A DNA stretch of 64,000 bases from Diphasiastrum complanatum (taxonomy: Eukaryota; Streptophyta; Lycopodiopsida; Lycopodiales; Lycopodiaceae). This document shows, one piece after another, positions 1-10,493 of this stretch. Where the stretch lies: NCBI GenBank assembly GCA_029204225.1, contig CM055110.1, positions 3,520,875-3,584,874 of the forward strand. The letters are read 5' to 3'. The first letter of the stretch is position 1. Each line of letters opens with the position of its first letter. The notes under the pieces were generated by a model, which ran no database searches, had not been told where the DNA came from, and saw nothing but the letters and a program-made list of their open reading frames with translations. Position numbers and translations under genes: made by a program.

Positions 1-373
1 ACACATTAGTGCTCAGATTGTAATAAGTTCAAGAAATTGCACTTCATTATTTAGTTGCTTATTATTTGAGTGGAATTTCAGCCAGTCGGCCGACTCCAAC
101 AATGGAGACGCACTTCAATAAATCGGCATGGTTTAACACAAAAACCCGACAAAGCAAAGCCCATAAAAACTATGTTCTTACATGAACCCACGTGCTTGCC
201 AAAATGCATTACCGACCAACCGAACCATGCAGCAAGAGCAACTTACAACTTACAATTTAAACTTTATTACAATTTTTCAACACATGGATCCCTCTCAACT
301 GCCCTTAAAAACGAAGCCCAAAAGATTGAAAAAAAGACAAGTTTTTTAGCAAGGTCCAGAGCAGCCCGGCCCC

Positions 374-376
<3 letters not shown>

Positions 377-405
<29 letters not shown>
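377..405. repeat. Poly-C homopolymer tract
   Basis: An uninterrupted run of about 29 C follows a GC-rich stretch. It makes a long proline-coding or glycine-coding stretch in overlapping open frames on the two strands, which I regard as artefacts. Homopolymers of this length are assembly-prone, so the exact count is uncertain. Confidence 0.9.
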
Positions 406-477
406 GCCATTTTTTTGTCCCGGCCATTCCACGTGCCTCACACAATCTGGTTGTTGCAGGAAGCCCGTGACCAACAG

Positions 478-493
478 AAGAGAGAGAGAGAGT

Positions 494-541
<48 letters not shown>
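478..541. repeat. (GA)n microsatellite, interrupted
   Basis: About 64 bp of GA dinucleotides are interrupted twice, near 493 and 505, and end in a pure GA run. No gene is attached to it. Confidence 0.9.
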
Positions 542-544
<3 letters not shown>

Positions 545-736
545 TTCCCGATGACTCCAAACCAAGACAGAGCTCCAAGAACACAAAGGAAGATTGCAGT
601 AGATGAAACTGTCCCAACCAAAGCTAGACCCAACACCAATCTAGCCTTCGAGCAATTCAGGAGATAGGCTAATCACAAGAGAAGAGCTTCACGGTCCAAC
701 AACATAACGGTTGTAAGACTCTTCATGATCCTCATA

Positions 737-886
737 GACACTGGTGAGGGTATATATAGAGCGTAGAGCCAACCCCACCTGCCCATGCACCAAATCCACA
801 TTGAAGCACTCGACACTGGTGAGGGTATATATAGAGTGTAGAGCCAACCCCACCTGCCCATACACCGAATCCAAATGGAAGCACTC
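737..886. repeat. 75-bp tandem duplication
   Basis: Two adjacent copies (737-811 and 812-886) both begin GACACTGGTGAGGG and run through a TATATATAGAG stretch to GAAGCACTC. They differ at only a few positions. Because 75 is a multiple of three, short frames stay open through both copies, but there is no recognisable protein. The rest of 1-1024 shows nothing else I can identify. Confidence 0.85.
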
Positions 887-1024
887 TACTGATCATGCCA
901 ATCTCCAAGGCATGTCCACTGCATGTAGGTACCCCTAACCCATGCAATAGCACAATGCATTTACATCCTATCCCATACTACGATGCAACACACATTCTAA
1001 TACCACATGCAGGTGGTCACTTGA

Positions 1025-1433
1025 TGTTATGTCCATGTCCAGCATGAGGGATTCGGAATAATTCTTGACATGGATAGCCAATTTCTCCAGTGTATAAGGT
1101 TATTAGGACTTGGCCGGTAAAGTAATTAATAATCTTATGAGAGCTCAGACCTATATTTGGACAGGAGCACTTGCACGGTGTTTGACATAGGAGGTCAATA
1201 GCTTATATTTGGGTTGCACGGGATCCTAAGAGGAATATTCTCTCCTCTTGGGAGAGCATATATACTATGGAAACTCACCCATCTCCTCATTGGATTTTCT
1301 GATTCTATGAGCCAGGATCCCCTCCTCTCTTGTATTCATTCACCTTGGCTTGGGGGTGAAGTGGTTAGGGTATTGACTAGCCATTTCCTGTTGGTTGGGT
1401 GGTTTTGCCCCATAGGTGTCCTTTTGGTTTACA
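1025..1433 (+). mobile_element. Solo LTR-like block, Gypsy type (tentative)
   Basis: The block starts TGTTATGTCCATG and ends in TTTACA. It resembles the better supported LTR at 30278-30753, sharing a TGTTA start and a near-identical stretch TTGGTTGGGTGGTTTTG close to the 3' end. No internal coding region, primer-binding site or clear target duplication is attached. The boundaries rest on this comparison and are approximate. It could be a solo LTR left by recombination. Confidence 0.45.
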
Positions 1434-3069
1434 TGTGAAAGGATTATGAAGATCTTCACTTGGCGATCGTTATACTTGACCCCATGGTCCTACTCGACTA
1501 CTATCCAGGTTAAGTCCAATCCCTATGTCCAAGGCACCCCGAATGGTCCAAACCCCCATTAGGGCCATGACAAGGAACTTCCTCCATCATCAATACCTAT
1601 GCTAAATAAACTTACAACAACACACTCATTGTCCAAGTGGGGTAGCAAGAGGCATATTGCAATTAGCATTGACATGCCAAGTAAAGCACAATACCCATTC
1701 TTAATAGAAATTAGTATTATTTCCATCTATATTTGATGAAAACCCAGGTAAATTGAATGTAGATAATTGTCTTGTTGAACAATGCAACGACCATGCGTGA
1801 TGTGATATCGATGAAAAAGCTAGGATCATGAGCTTGATGAACAAATTTTATCCCTAATGTGAAAGAAGGGTGACGATGTATTGCCTTCTGAACAAAGATA
1901 GAGACAAATCCATGTGTGAGAAAACGTTAAGACGTTGCGATACCTAGCTTGTTGTAGCAAGTTTCTCAGCTGTTCACAATTGATATATGAATTTTTTTAA
2001 CTAATCATCGCATCATGTTAATTATCGTAGCATCCAGTAACACCAATTCGAGTTGATGAATTTGAAATGGTAATTTATCTTTTTCATAACTTTTGCTATT
2101 TTTTTTTCTATCAATTTATATATTAAAACCACTACTTCTATAACGGTTCAAGCCTAAGTTGCAGCGGATCGCGATCCGTTGTAACAGCGATCCGAGACTA
2201 GAAACGTGGTCCCGGATCATAGAAACGTGGCACATTTGCACATACTTGCAATTAATTGACTACTTTGTGCCCAACAATGACGCATGTTTAGAGCTGTCTC
2301 TCATGTACAGTTTACAGACGATTTTATTCTCAAATGAATAGAACTTGAGACTTGGACTTTTAAAACGTAGATGTAGATTTCGTCAATGACTTGACAATTC
2401 AAGCATCTACTTCTTTGAAACACTTCAAAATTTATGCATACAAGTATACAGAGTACAGCAACACGTGCAAAAATTAGATGCTACTTAAGTTTGACAAGAG
2501 CCATCATCCTTCTTACTAGGTGATTTCCCAAAGAAGAGGTACATGCATCATGGTTTAATGCAAGTGATTGTTGAAATTGATTGAAACATTTATAGCAGCT
2601 TTTATTATAAATTGGTTATCATTTTGGAAATGGATGTTGTCTTAGAGTTAAGGATGTCTACATTGAAGCTCAGAGGATCCACACATATTATTCCATCGGT
2701 TCTAACTTTGCATGAGTAAGATTTCATAATTTGGTACAGTGAGACTGTTGGGTCTCCTTGTCCTTTCAAAAGAGAGGTGTCTTTGGACTATCAGATTGAT
2801 GATGATGAGGAATGGGTAGAAATCTTGGATCATGTTCTGGAACGTGATCCGGGACGCATTCTAGAATGTGGGCTGCAACTTTGGTTCAATCAAAGCTTAG
2901 TTCGAAATCAAATAAACTACAATCTCTTTCAATCAAAGAATTCATACACAAATAGCAATGTTTCTTTCAATATAGTATTTGTTTATAGTTATCATTGCTT
3001 AATCCGTATTAGTCTGTTCTAGAATAATCTTCTTAACATGCATATTATTAGTTCTCATTTCAAATTTGG
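1434..3069. other. No gene seen; one short palindrome
   Basis: No coding region or RNA gene is recognisable. The only structure is a 28-bp near-perfect palindrome at 2158-2185 (GTTGCAGCGGATCGCGATCC then GTTGTAAC), followed by more GGATC and AAACG words. Its GTTGCAGCG start matches the terminal repeat of the TIR element at 7882, so it may be a remnant of that family. An open frame at 2777-3022 is unrecognised and not supported. Confidence 0.5.
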
Positions 3070-3431
3070 AGAAACACAAATCTGAAGCCTTTGAATGCTT
3101 CAAGAGATTCAAGGCCATGGCTGACTCACAAACGTCTACAAAAGTGAAGGCACTCCGAACTCATGGTGGCAGCGAATACATCTCTAATGAGATGTCCGAC
3201 TACATGGCTGAACATGGTATTAGAAGATAGTTCACCACTTCCTATTCACCTCAACAGAACGGGATTGCAAAAAGGAAGAATCGAACTCTTCTCAACTCAG
3301 CCAGATCTACGCTACATCCAGCACACCTATCTGCGAAGTTTTGGGCAGAAGCTACTGCCACAGCCTGTTACGATAGACCAGATCCAGCACCAAAGCCATC
3401 AACAACAAAACTCCTTATGAAGTTTGGTGCA
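3070..3431 (+). pseudogene. Copia integrase core remnant
   Basis: The conceptual translation gives the second half of a Ty1/copia integrase core. It contains a KALRTHGGSEY motif, then TTSYSPQQNG, then KRKNRTLLN and FWAEA, in the usual order. A stop falls between RR and FTTSYS, at about 3229. A frameshift and loss of similarity follow FWAEA near 3360. No RT or LTR belongs to it, and a different Copia copy begins about 260 bp downstream. Family-level recognition is strong; the exact lineage is not determined. Confidence 0.8.
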
Positions 3432-3689
3432 GGCGCCCTGGGGGAGCCTCGTATCTTGTGAGCACGGGCAGCACAGATCGGTGGGCTCTCAGCCACACAT
3501 TTTTTTTTTTGTTTTTTTTTTTTGATTGGCTGATGGTGTCCAGGCAGCCAATTTCTATCCCATAAGCATTATCAACATTTTGCAGGACGGGATATATACA
3601 AAAACTCCCCTCACTCTTACATGTGTGTGTGTGTGCCTGAGCGCTGGGGTGCCCGCCCTACCCGGCGCCACCTGGTTTCTCAGGAAGGA

Positions 3690-4790
3690 GGTGCGAGCTA
3701 CGGAAGGGCAACGAGCTGCTGACTGTCGGATTAAAGACTAGTGGAGGCCTGTTCAAGATCAGAGGACATGTGACAAGGTTGCAGCATGCATTCCCGGCTG
3801 TAGCAGAGAGCAAAAAGGACAACCTCTGGCACAAGAGACTCGGACACTTGGGAGCTGAGGCTCTTGGAATAATGAAGAGAAAAGACGTAGTCACAGGGTT
3901 CGACTACGATGGGAGTGGCAGTCCATACACCTGTGAAGGGTGTGCGATTGGGAGGCAACATCGCAAAGCATTCAAAAGGAGATCAGGTGTACAAACCACA
4001 AAGTTGCTGGAATTAATTCACACTGACATTTGCAGTCCTATGGAGAAAGAATCCCTAGGGCACTCTAGGTACTTCGCCACATTCACAGACGACTACAGCA
4101 GAAAAACATTCCTTTTCACCTTGAAGACCAAAGATCAGGTGGCTGAGAGATTTAAGCACTTTATTGCACTTGCTGAAAATTAGACCAGGGAAAAAATCAT
4201 GAGAGTAAGATCTGATAATGGAGGACAATATGTCGGAGGAAGATTTAAGGCAATCTGTCAAGAGAAGGCAATTCATCAAGAATTCACGATGAGTTACAGC
4301 CCACAACAAAATGAATTGGCGGAAAGGAAAAACAGGAGCATTTTGGACAAAGCCCGATGCATGTTATATGATAAGGAACTTCCAAAGTTTCTATGCCAGC
4401 GGAAGCGGTAGACACAACAGTCTACATATTAAATCGGACACCTGCAAGAGCCATTGACAACAACGTCCCTGAAGCCATATGGAGTGGACAAAAGCCTACG
4501 GTTGCACACATGAGAATTAACAGACTTGCAATTGGAAGAAAAGCTGTAGGGTGCAGGTTAGATACAAAGAAGATGGGTCGGTTGAAAGGTACAAAGCCAG
4601 ATTAGTGGCAAAAGGATTCAGTCAGACCGCAAGAATAGACTATCTTGAGACATTTGCCCCTGTCATGAAGATGGCCTCCTTCAGATTCTTATTAGCATGG
4701 GCGACTATACGGGACATGGAGATGGAACAAATGGATGTCAAAACTGCCTTCCTGCATGGGGAATTGGAAGAAGAAGTCTATATGATATTT
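3690..4790 (+). pseudogene. Copia element, integrase-RT half (broken)
   Basis: In order it shows a GAG-pre-integrase zinc segment (WHKRLGHLG, then CEGCAIGRQHRKAF), the integrase core (LIHTDICSPM, FTDDYSRKT, RVRSDNGGQY, YSPQQNELAERKNRS), and the start of the reverse transcriptase (YKARLVAKGFSQ, ETFAPV, MDVKTAFLHGELEEEVYM). A stop at about 4183 and frameshifts near 4390-4560 break it. The segment joining integrase to RT is deleted, and everything after the first RT motif, including YVDD and RNase H, is missing. It ends just before a hairpin, beyond which a gag-protease half lies on the opposite strand. Confidence 0.88.
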
Positions 4791-4828
4791 AGGCCCCATT
4801 CACATAGACTGCAACAACTAAAAATACT

Positions 4829-4892
4829 GATACATTTCAAGAATCTAGAATTGCTTCTTGGCAGAAGCAATTCTAGATTCTTGAAATGTATC
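4829..4892. repeat. Perfect 30-bp hairpin at an inversion junction
   Basis: The left arm 4829-4858 (GATACATTTCAAG to TTGCTTCT) is the exact reverse complement of 4863-4892, with a 4-nt spacer. It sits at the boundary between the plus-strand Copia half and an LTR-like segment, which recurs in inverted orientation at 6483-6617. The short spacer suggests strand switching or a fold-back event rather than two independent insertions. Confidence 0.9.
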
Positions 4893-4991
4893 TTTTTGCG
4901 TTTTACTTAATGAAAGAGAACGAGGGCAAACTACCCTGTTTTTTTTGCAATCATAGTTTTTGCCATCGTTTTTGTTGATTGTGTTCTCTGC
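4857..4991 (+). repeat. Left arm of inverted LTR-like repeat
   Basis: This about 135-bp segment is the reverse complement of 6483-6617 with a few differences. It includes ATGTATCTTTTTGCG and AATGAAAGAG. Together the arms bracket the minus-strand gag-protease half. It is probably LTR or leader sequence, because the right arm lies upstream of the gag start where a 5' LTR is expected. Confidence 0.8.
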
Positions 4992-6258
4992 CCATCTCTG
5001 TCATCTTACTGATGGAAATCAGGTTCTTGGCCAACCCTGGAGCATATAAAACATCTTGCAATATTCCTCTCTTCCCTTCAGATAAAACGATGCAGACATT
5101 TCCTGTTCCTGGGGCTTTCACAACTGTGTTGTTTCCAACTATCATGTCCTTTTCGGAAGGTAGTTCTTTGTAGCTGATGAATGCACCTCTGTCAGGTGTC
5201 ATGTGTGCGGTTGCACCTGAATCTAAGTACCAGGACTCATCTTGGTATATGATTTCAGGTGTTAGATTGGCATTTTGAGAACAAGGAAAAATGCTTTTAT
5301 CCTTCTTCACTATAAAATTGGAGTAGTTCGTGCCTTCTTTAACCCTGGCTACCATTGCTATGGTCTCCTCACTGTCTTCTGACTCAGCCACATTTACCTG
5401 GTTCGTCGCTTCCCTCCTTTTCAGATCAGCTGCCTTCTTTCTGCATTCTCTTGCGATGTGTCCAGGGTTGTTACAGTAGTAGCAGATGATAGTCCTCTTC
5501 TTTTCAAACTTGTCTGCCTCCTTTTGCCCTATGGAACTCTCAGAGGCTTCACCATTCCTGATGAACTTTTGATTGTTACCCCCTTCTCGTTTCTGACTCC
5601 TTTGATCTAGGCTGCTTCTTTGCATCAAAAGAGCAATTTAGTTCACCTGAGAAGATTGGTTCCTCCGTTCTTCTGGCAGCAGCCACTGCGTGATTTATGC
5701 TAGATCCAGATCCTGAACTCTGGTTCTTCTGATTGTCATGACCGATGGGTCGTAGGAACTAAGGAGACTTCCCAGAATTGTGAAGATCAGGTGGGTCTTC
5801 TCCACTGGAGTCCCTGCTGCTTCTAGTTTCCTTGCTATGCCCTTTATCGCCTCAAGGTGCATAGTAAGTGAATCTCCTTCCTGCAAACGGATGTTTGCCA
5901 GCTTGCGCCTGAGCAGTAGTACATTGGTGACGCTTTTGCCCTCGTAGATGCCTTCCAACATGCTCCATACCTCTCTGGCAGTTTTGGCATCCTGCACCTG
6001 GGTTGCTGGCACCTCTCCTAACGATAGACAGATGGTTACAAACGCCTTCCTCTGCCTTGCCTGATAGTTTCTCGCTGCTTCCAGACCGGCCAGTTCTCCA
6101 TCAGCGTCCTGACAGGCTCCTGCTCATCGCCTGACACGATGCCCCACAGAGATCGTTCATCCAAAACCATCTTCATCCTCCACTTCCATAGCGGAGTTTG
6201 GACCTTCAAGCTTCTCCAACATCCTGGCCTCAATGAAGTTTGCAATCTCCCCAGCCAT
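4992..6258 (-). pseudogene. Copia element, gag-protease half (broken)
   Basis: The reading frame starts at an ATG ending at 6258 (MAGEIANFIEARMLE). It continues through a UBN2-type gag region (AREVWSMLEGIYEGKS, LRRKLANIRLQEGDSL), a CCHC zinc knuckle CYYCNNPGHIAREC, and the aspartic protease motif WYLDSGATAHMTPD. It ends at NLISISKMTEMG, exactly where the inverted LTR-like arm begins. Frameshifts near 6180, around 6030 and between 5695 and 5628 break gag. The protease end and the integrase start of the plus-strand half would fit one element split and inverted, but the segments overlap nowhere, so common origin is inferred. Confidence 0.87.
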
Positions 6259-6482
6259 CTCTGATCACTAAACTACTCGATGATGTTCGCGACCCTTCAT
6301 TGCCCAATCAGCCACGACCCTGCATTGTCCAATCAGCCACACGACTCTGCACTGGGCCAGTCAGCCACGCAATCCCTACAGTCGATTGCTTGAGCGAGGT
6401 GTCTTCACTTGATGCGTGGGCCCATAACCTTTGATGACATGATCATTAAAGGAGCATGGAAAGCAAACAGTGATTACACCTT

Positions 6483-6617
6483 GCAAAGAACACAATCAAC
6501 AGAAACGATGGCAAAAACTATGATCGCAATGAAAACAGGGTAGCTTGCCCTCGTCCTCTTTCATTAAGTAAAACGCAAAAAGATACATTTCAAGAATCTA
6601 GAATTGCTTCTGCCAAG
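6483..6617 (-). repeat. Right arm of inverted LTR-like repeat
   Basis: This is the partner of 4857-4991 in opposite orientation. On the minus strand it precedes the gag leader and gag start, as expected of a 5' LTR end. No clean TGGTATCAGAGC primer site follows; only a weak ATGTCATCAAAGG resemblance is seen near 6430. Confidence 0.75.
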
Positions 6618-6947
6618 AACTGCTAAAGAAAGGTGGCCACGTAGGCTGGCCATGCACGTCAGCTAATACTGTTCTAATTTTTCTCATGAAATGGATAGCG
6701 TAGCTTCTAACTATTAGCCTGTATCTACAACTTTCGTGACTAATGGCAAGCCTTTCATCTCCTAAGCCTTCCTCGTTCTCTCCTATAATCTAATAAATTT
6801 TCAAAGGCAAGCCAAGGAAATGGGAACTAGACGAGACATCTGGTTGCTATCGTGCTCTATGAAGCCATAAATCTAAGAGCAGCTAGGATAAATTACAAGA
6901 AGAAATAAGAAGGTAATAATGCATTACTGCTTATATCACTCGCTGAG

Positions 6948-6992
6948 AGGAATTTATGCTCTCAGCGACTGATGCTGAGAGAATAAATTCCT
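6948..6992. repeat. 19-bp inverted repeat hairpin
   Basis: Arms 6948-6966 (AGGAATTTATGCTCTCAGC) and 6974-6992 pair with one mismatch around a 7-nt loop. It lies in the presumed first intron of the SDR-like gene on the minus strand, between two partial copies (about 6896 and about 7048) of a GAAATAAGAAG-TAATAAT segment. It may be a small fold-back element. Confidence 0.75.
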
Positions 6993-7082
6993 GTCAGCAT
7001 CACTCGCTGAATATATGTTATCTTTGAATGAGGAAACGCTTTGAATGTAGAGCAAGAAGCAGAAATAAGAAGATAATAATAC

Positions 7083-7266
7083 CTATAATGCATTTTACGC
7101 CCTTAGAGCGCAGACGAGACAACCACGGCAATGTCTCGTTGATGTCATATGTTCTGACTTCCCCAGCACCTCGATTGATAAGTTCCAAGCAGAGAACCGC
7201 TCCTGGAAAGCCTGTGCCGCCGGTGACAACAAAGGTTCGGCCCTCAATACCCTCGCTCTCCGACAT
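7083..7266 (-). CDS. SDR42E-like NAD(P)-dependent reductase, first exon only
   Basis: Translation from the ATG at 7266 gives 61 residues carrying the Rossmann nucleotide-binding signature of the extended SDR / 3-beta-HSD family: TFVVTGGTGFPGAVLCLELI (GGxGFxG), followed by an RGAGEVRTYD segment. A GTATTA donor follows at 7082. Plant SDR42E-type proteins begin this way, and the rest (YxxxK active site, substrate domain) should lie in later exons. None is recognisable downstream on the minus strand before the Copia debris at 6.6 kb. The gene is therefore either split by a transposon-laden intron extending past the left edge or is a relic. A GTG two codons upstream is in frame but unlikely to be the start. 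Confidence 0.65.
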
Positions 7267-7479
7267 ATGCACAATTATGCTAATCTCAGCAAGCGATGAG
7301 AACCTCTATCACTTCACAAAATAACAGGATCTGTCTGCCGCAATAAGTCATGTGCCGGTGTTAGAGCTCAGGATTGATGTAAAGCGACATCCAAAAGTCA
7401 ATATCACATTATCAGAAAGATTATCTTAGCATTTCCTATCCGACATAGCTGAAATATTTGATAGCTGAAAACAAAGTCC

Positions 7480-7750
7480 TTGAAAACAAAGCAAACAATG
7501 CTGAATGCATAAATCTGCCATCTGCTTTTCCTTAACCTTTGAAAAAAAAGCAAAACGAAGTGGATCAATTCACTGTCGATTGCTGAATACATAGATCTGC
7601 ATTTACTTCTTTGAAAACAAAGCAAAACGAAGTGGATCAATTCACTGTCGATTGCTGAATACATAGATCTGCATTTACTTCTTTGAAAACAAAGCAAAAC
7701 GAAGTGGATCAATTCACTGTCGAATGCAAAATGCATAAATCTGCATCTGC
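7480..7750. repeat. 72-bp tandem repeat, about 3.5 copies
   Basis: Two near-perfect units (7557-7628, 7629-7700) and a partial third begin GAAGTGGATCAATTCACTGT and contain ACAAAGCAAAAC. A degenerate copy lies before them. The repeat is upstream of the SDR-like start on the minus strand, so it could lie in its promoter or 5' region. The unit length is a multiple of three, which explains an open frame there that I do not accept as coding. Confidence 0.85.
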
Positions 7751-7881
7751 TTCACCTCACAGCTCCATGATTTCGAGATCGTATCGATGAACAAGATTAG
7801 CTAGGAACAATTATCCAATATGATCTGGATTTTATCATAAATGGATTAGATTCCACTAGCCTTACAAATCTATATCAAACC

Positions 7882-8691
7882 CATAGTTGCAGCGCGATTC
7901 CCGAAATCGCGATTCGAGATTTTCCCATCCTGTAGAATCTATTTTTTTTTTTTTTTTTGAAATTTTTTTAGGCAATATGGGTATCACATGAAAGCTCTGA
8001 TGAGGGGATTATAATTGTGTAGTTTGTCGACTGTTTCGGATGCAAAACACCAAAAAGTGTGTTTTCACTCAAAAAGTTGGAAGGCCAAATCATGAAGAGG
8101 CCTTACCGTCGGGGCCGGGGTCTACCGGCAATCCCCAGACCCCGCCGTTGGGGGGCGTTGCCCCCCAAACCCCCCACCAGGGGGCTACCGCCCCCCGAAC
8201 CCCCCATTTCCGGGGGGGCTACTGTCCCCCGAACCCCCTAGAGCTTCTTGCTATATAGACATTGTAGATAAAAATGACACCGCCCCCCTGTAGATAAAAA
8301 TGGGGTCCAAATGCTCGCCGAGAAGGGCCCAATATTTATGCCCCCAACTGTATGTACATTGCACTCACATCTCCAATGAACCAATTGCAAAAGTGATCAT
8401 CATCCATACAGTTCATAGTCCAAACTGTATCCTTAACATTTACTGAAAACCAGAGCAAATGACAACCGGATAGCTACTGAAAATAAGATTTGTTTGTGCC
8501 TCATCTACTGCACTTATGAGAGGCAAAACGCTGGTTTGACCATTGATCCCCTAAAAAAAATTCAGCAATAAGCTATTTTTCCAAAAAAAAAAAAAAAAAA
8601 AAAATTTGCGATTCTGGGTCGCGAATCGCAATTCGCCAAATCGCGTCCCGCGAATCGCAGACCCAGCAAATCGAGATTCGCTGCAACTATG
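7882..8691. mobile_element. Non-autonomous TIR element, hAT-like, with 8-bp TSD
   Basis: The element starts CATAGTTGCAGCG and ends with its exact reverse complement CGCTGCAACTATG. It is flanked by ATCAAACC at 7874-7881 and 8692-8699, an 8-bp target duplication that may read as 9 bp because of an extra C. Eight-bp duplications are typical of hAT elements. Just inside both ends are clustered GCGATTC/GAATCGC palindromic words. A poly-T tract follows on the left and a poly-A tract precedes the right array. The centre is GC-rich with CCCCCGAACCCC-type repeats. No transposase is encoded. Related pieces lie at 46955-47207, 48642-48843 and 54829. Confidence 0.85.
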
Positions 8692-8699
8692 ATCAAACC

Positions 8700-10259
8700 C
8701 CTTGAGGATCTTGTAAAATTTCTAGCAATCTTTTAGAAATTGTGGATTTCTGAAAATTCTTGCTTTCTAGATCCTGCAACTAAAATTGTTGGTCGGCAAA
8801 ATACTAAAAATTTACATCCATAAATCATTCTATCAACTCAATAAACCAAGGTGATCTAAGCTTTGTAAGGATCTACCTACTTTATTACACACAAATTTCT
8901 TGCATATGAAAACGACAAACAAAAACTTTCTTGCATTTAAAAAACATTGTCGTTTTTCTAAAAGCTAAATTCCTTGGAAATTTTTCATTGAATCAATTTT
9001 TGGAGTAAAATGCCAATTCCATTCCTATACATTGTCTTGTAAGGTTTGCTTACTAAAAATTAAAAAAAATAGGTGAACCTTATCACCTGTAAGGTTCTCA
9101 TGCTAAAAACAAAAAACACAAAACGTCGTAAGATTCCTAGACATGTCCAATTTTAGATGATTATTATTGACTTTGTTTCTATAGTGATAAGCTATTGTGA
9201 CCATTTGCTAAAAGTTGAGCTGTCACTCTTAGATAATTTTGAAATATTAACATAAGCTATCTCTCCCTTTTAAACTTTTATTTTTATATTTCAATAATTG
9301 TGTTTTTATTTTTTTTAACTATTTGAATGTATCTTAAAGCATATTAATTTGAGGGCAGTTTCAAACTAGCTCCAAGTCCTTTTGTAGAGCCCTTTCACTT
9401 GCCATCCATTTTTTTAACCTTCGTAAGTCAGTTGATGGGCAATGGACCACACCTTTTTTAAACTTGTCTGGTAACTAGAGGGTTGCAATCTGATTGGCTT
9501 GTTTGAATCCATGCCATATTGTTGTTCCATTCTTCTTAAGTTGCCCATGGCAACTCAACATGTCAGGCAATGTCCCCCATACGTGGCAAGGGCCCCATGC
9601 CACCTCATTTGCCACTTGGTGGCGACTCAATGTAAGTTCGAGAGGGGAAGAGCCCCATTTTTTCTCCATTGACCAATGGGAGAACTCGATTATGAATTGG
9701 AAAATGTAGTCCTGAGGTGCCCTCGTCGTGCTCAAGAAACCTAAAGCATTGTTTGAAAAAACGTATTTGCATTTGCAGGAATGCTTAAAAGCCACAATAA
9801 AAATAGACTTGAGTAAGAAATCTGAAAACTATGTTGTATAATAAACATAAAGAGAGAAAATCACCTTACAGATTTGAAAGATGTGTTCACTATAAAGAAA
9901 AATAAAAAAGTGAAAATTTGAAATTTAGCTAAAAATAATTGTATTTTTTATATGGTGCTTGACATCGAGAAAGGCCCCCTACCATGCACCTTCCCTATTG
10001 TGGGGTGCTCAAGGGGTTGCCGTCCTCGAGCACCTCACAACAGAGAAGACTCCTTGTTTTTCTTTTTAACATTTTTGGGGTTGTTGCCTCGGGCACTTCA
10101 CAACGTGAAAGGCTGCACACTTTTTTAGGGATGCTTTATGCCGAGAAGGCTGGCCCTCCCCTCGCGGGTCACCCAAAGGAGAAAAGGTTGTCATGTCCTA
10201 TGTGGGCCTCTCCTATGTGAAGCATTGTTGTTGAAACTGTTTTTTTTTTGTTTTTTTTT
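8700..10259. other. No gene seen
   Basis: AT-rich sequence without recognisable coding or RNA genes. Short open frames near 9475-9795 and 9984-10220 have no family features. The right end leads into the dioxygenase 5' region. Confidence 0.6.
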
Positions 10260-10349
10260 TTTTGCATTTGGACAAACCATTAGATCATGCCTTGCTAGTA
10301 GATAAACATCATTTTCCCTCCTTACAAACAAAAATTATACTATTTCCTC

Positions 10350-10493
10350 TCCATCCTACGAGCTCCTCCTGCTGCTGCTGCTCCGTGCTTCTTCTCCAGC
10401 CTACGAGCTCCTCCTGCTGCTCCTTGCTTCTTCTTCGTTTTTGGGCGTTGCATTTTGCTGCTCCTTCTTCTTTTTCTTCTTCTGCACCAAACC
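10350..10493 (+). promoter_or_regulatory. Pyrimidine-rich 5' leader of the dioxygenase gene
   Basis: CTTCTT/CTGCTG-rich sequence immediately precedes the start codon. It includes an imperfect duplication of TACGAGCTCCTCCTGCTGCT about 45 bp apart. Such CT-rich leaders are common in plant 5' UTRs. I cannot place the transcription start or a TATA box with confidence. Confidence 0.5.

Noticed and set aside
70-495. 141-aa plus-strand frame with a proline run
   Set aside because: It runs through a poly-C tract and GA repeat, and lacks any recognisable motif.
7404-7736. 110-aa minus-strand frame with repeated SELIHFVLLCFQRSKCRSMY blocks
   Set aside because: It is a by-product of the 72-bp tandem repeat, whose unit is a multiple of three; there is no start context, domain or codon signal.
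8040-8258. Proline-rich frames PPNPLTRG-like in the GC-rich centre of the TIR element
   Set aside because: They are repeats of CCCCCGAACCCC in a non-coding transposon; two frames are open equally.
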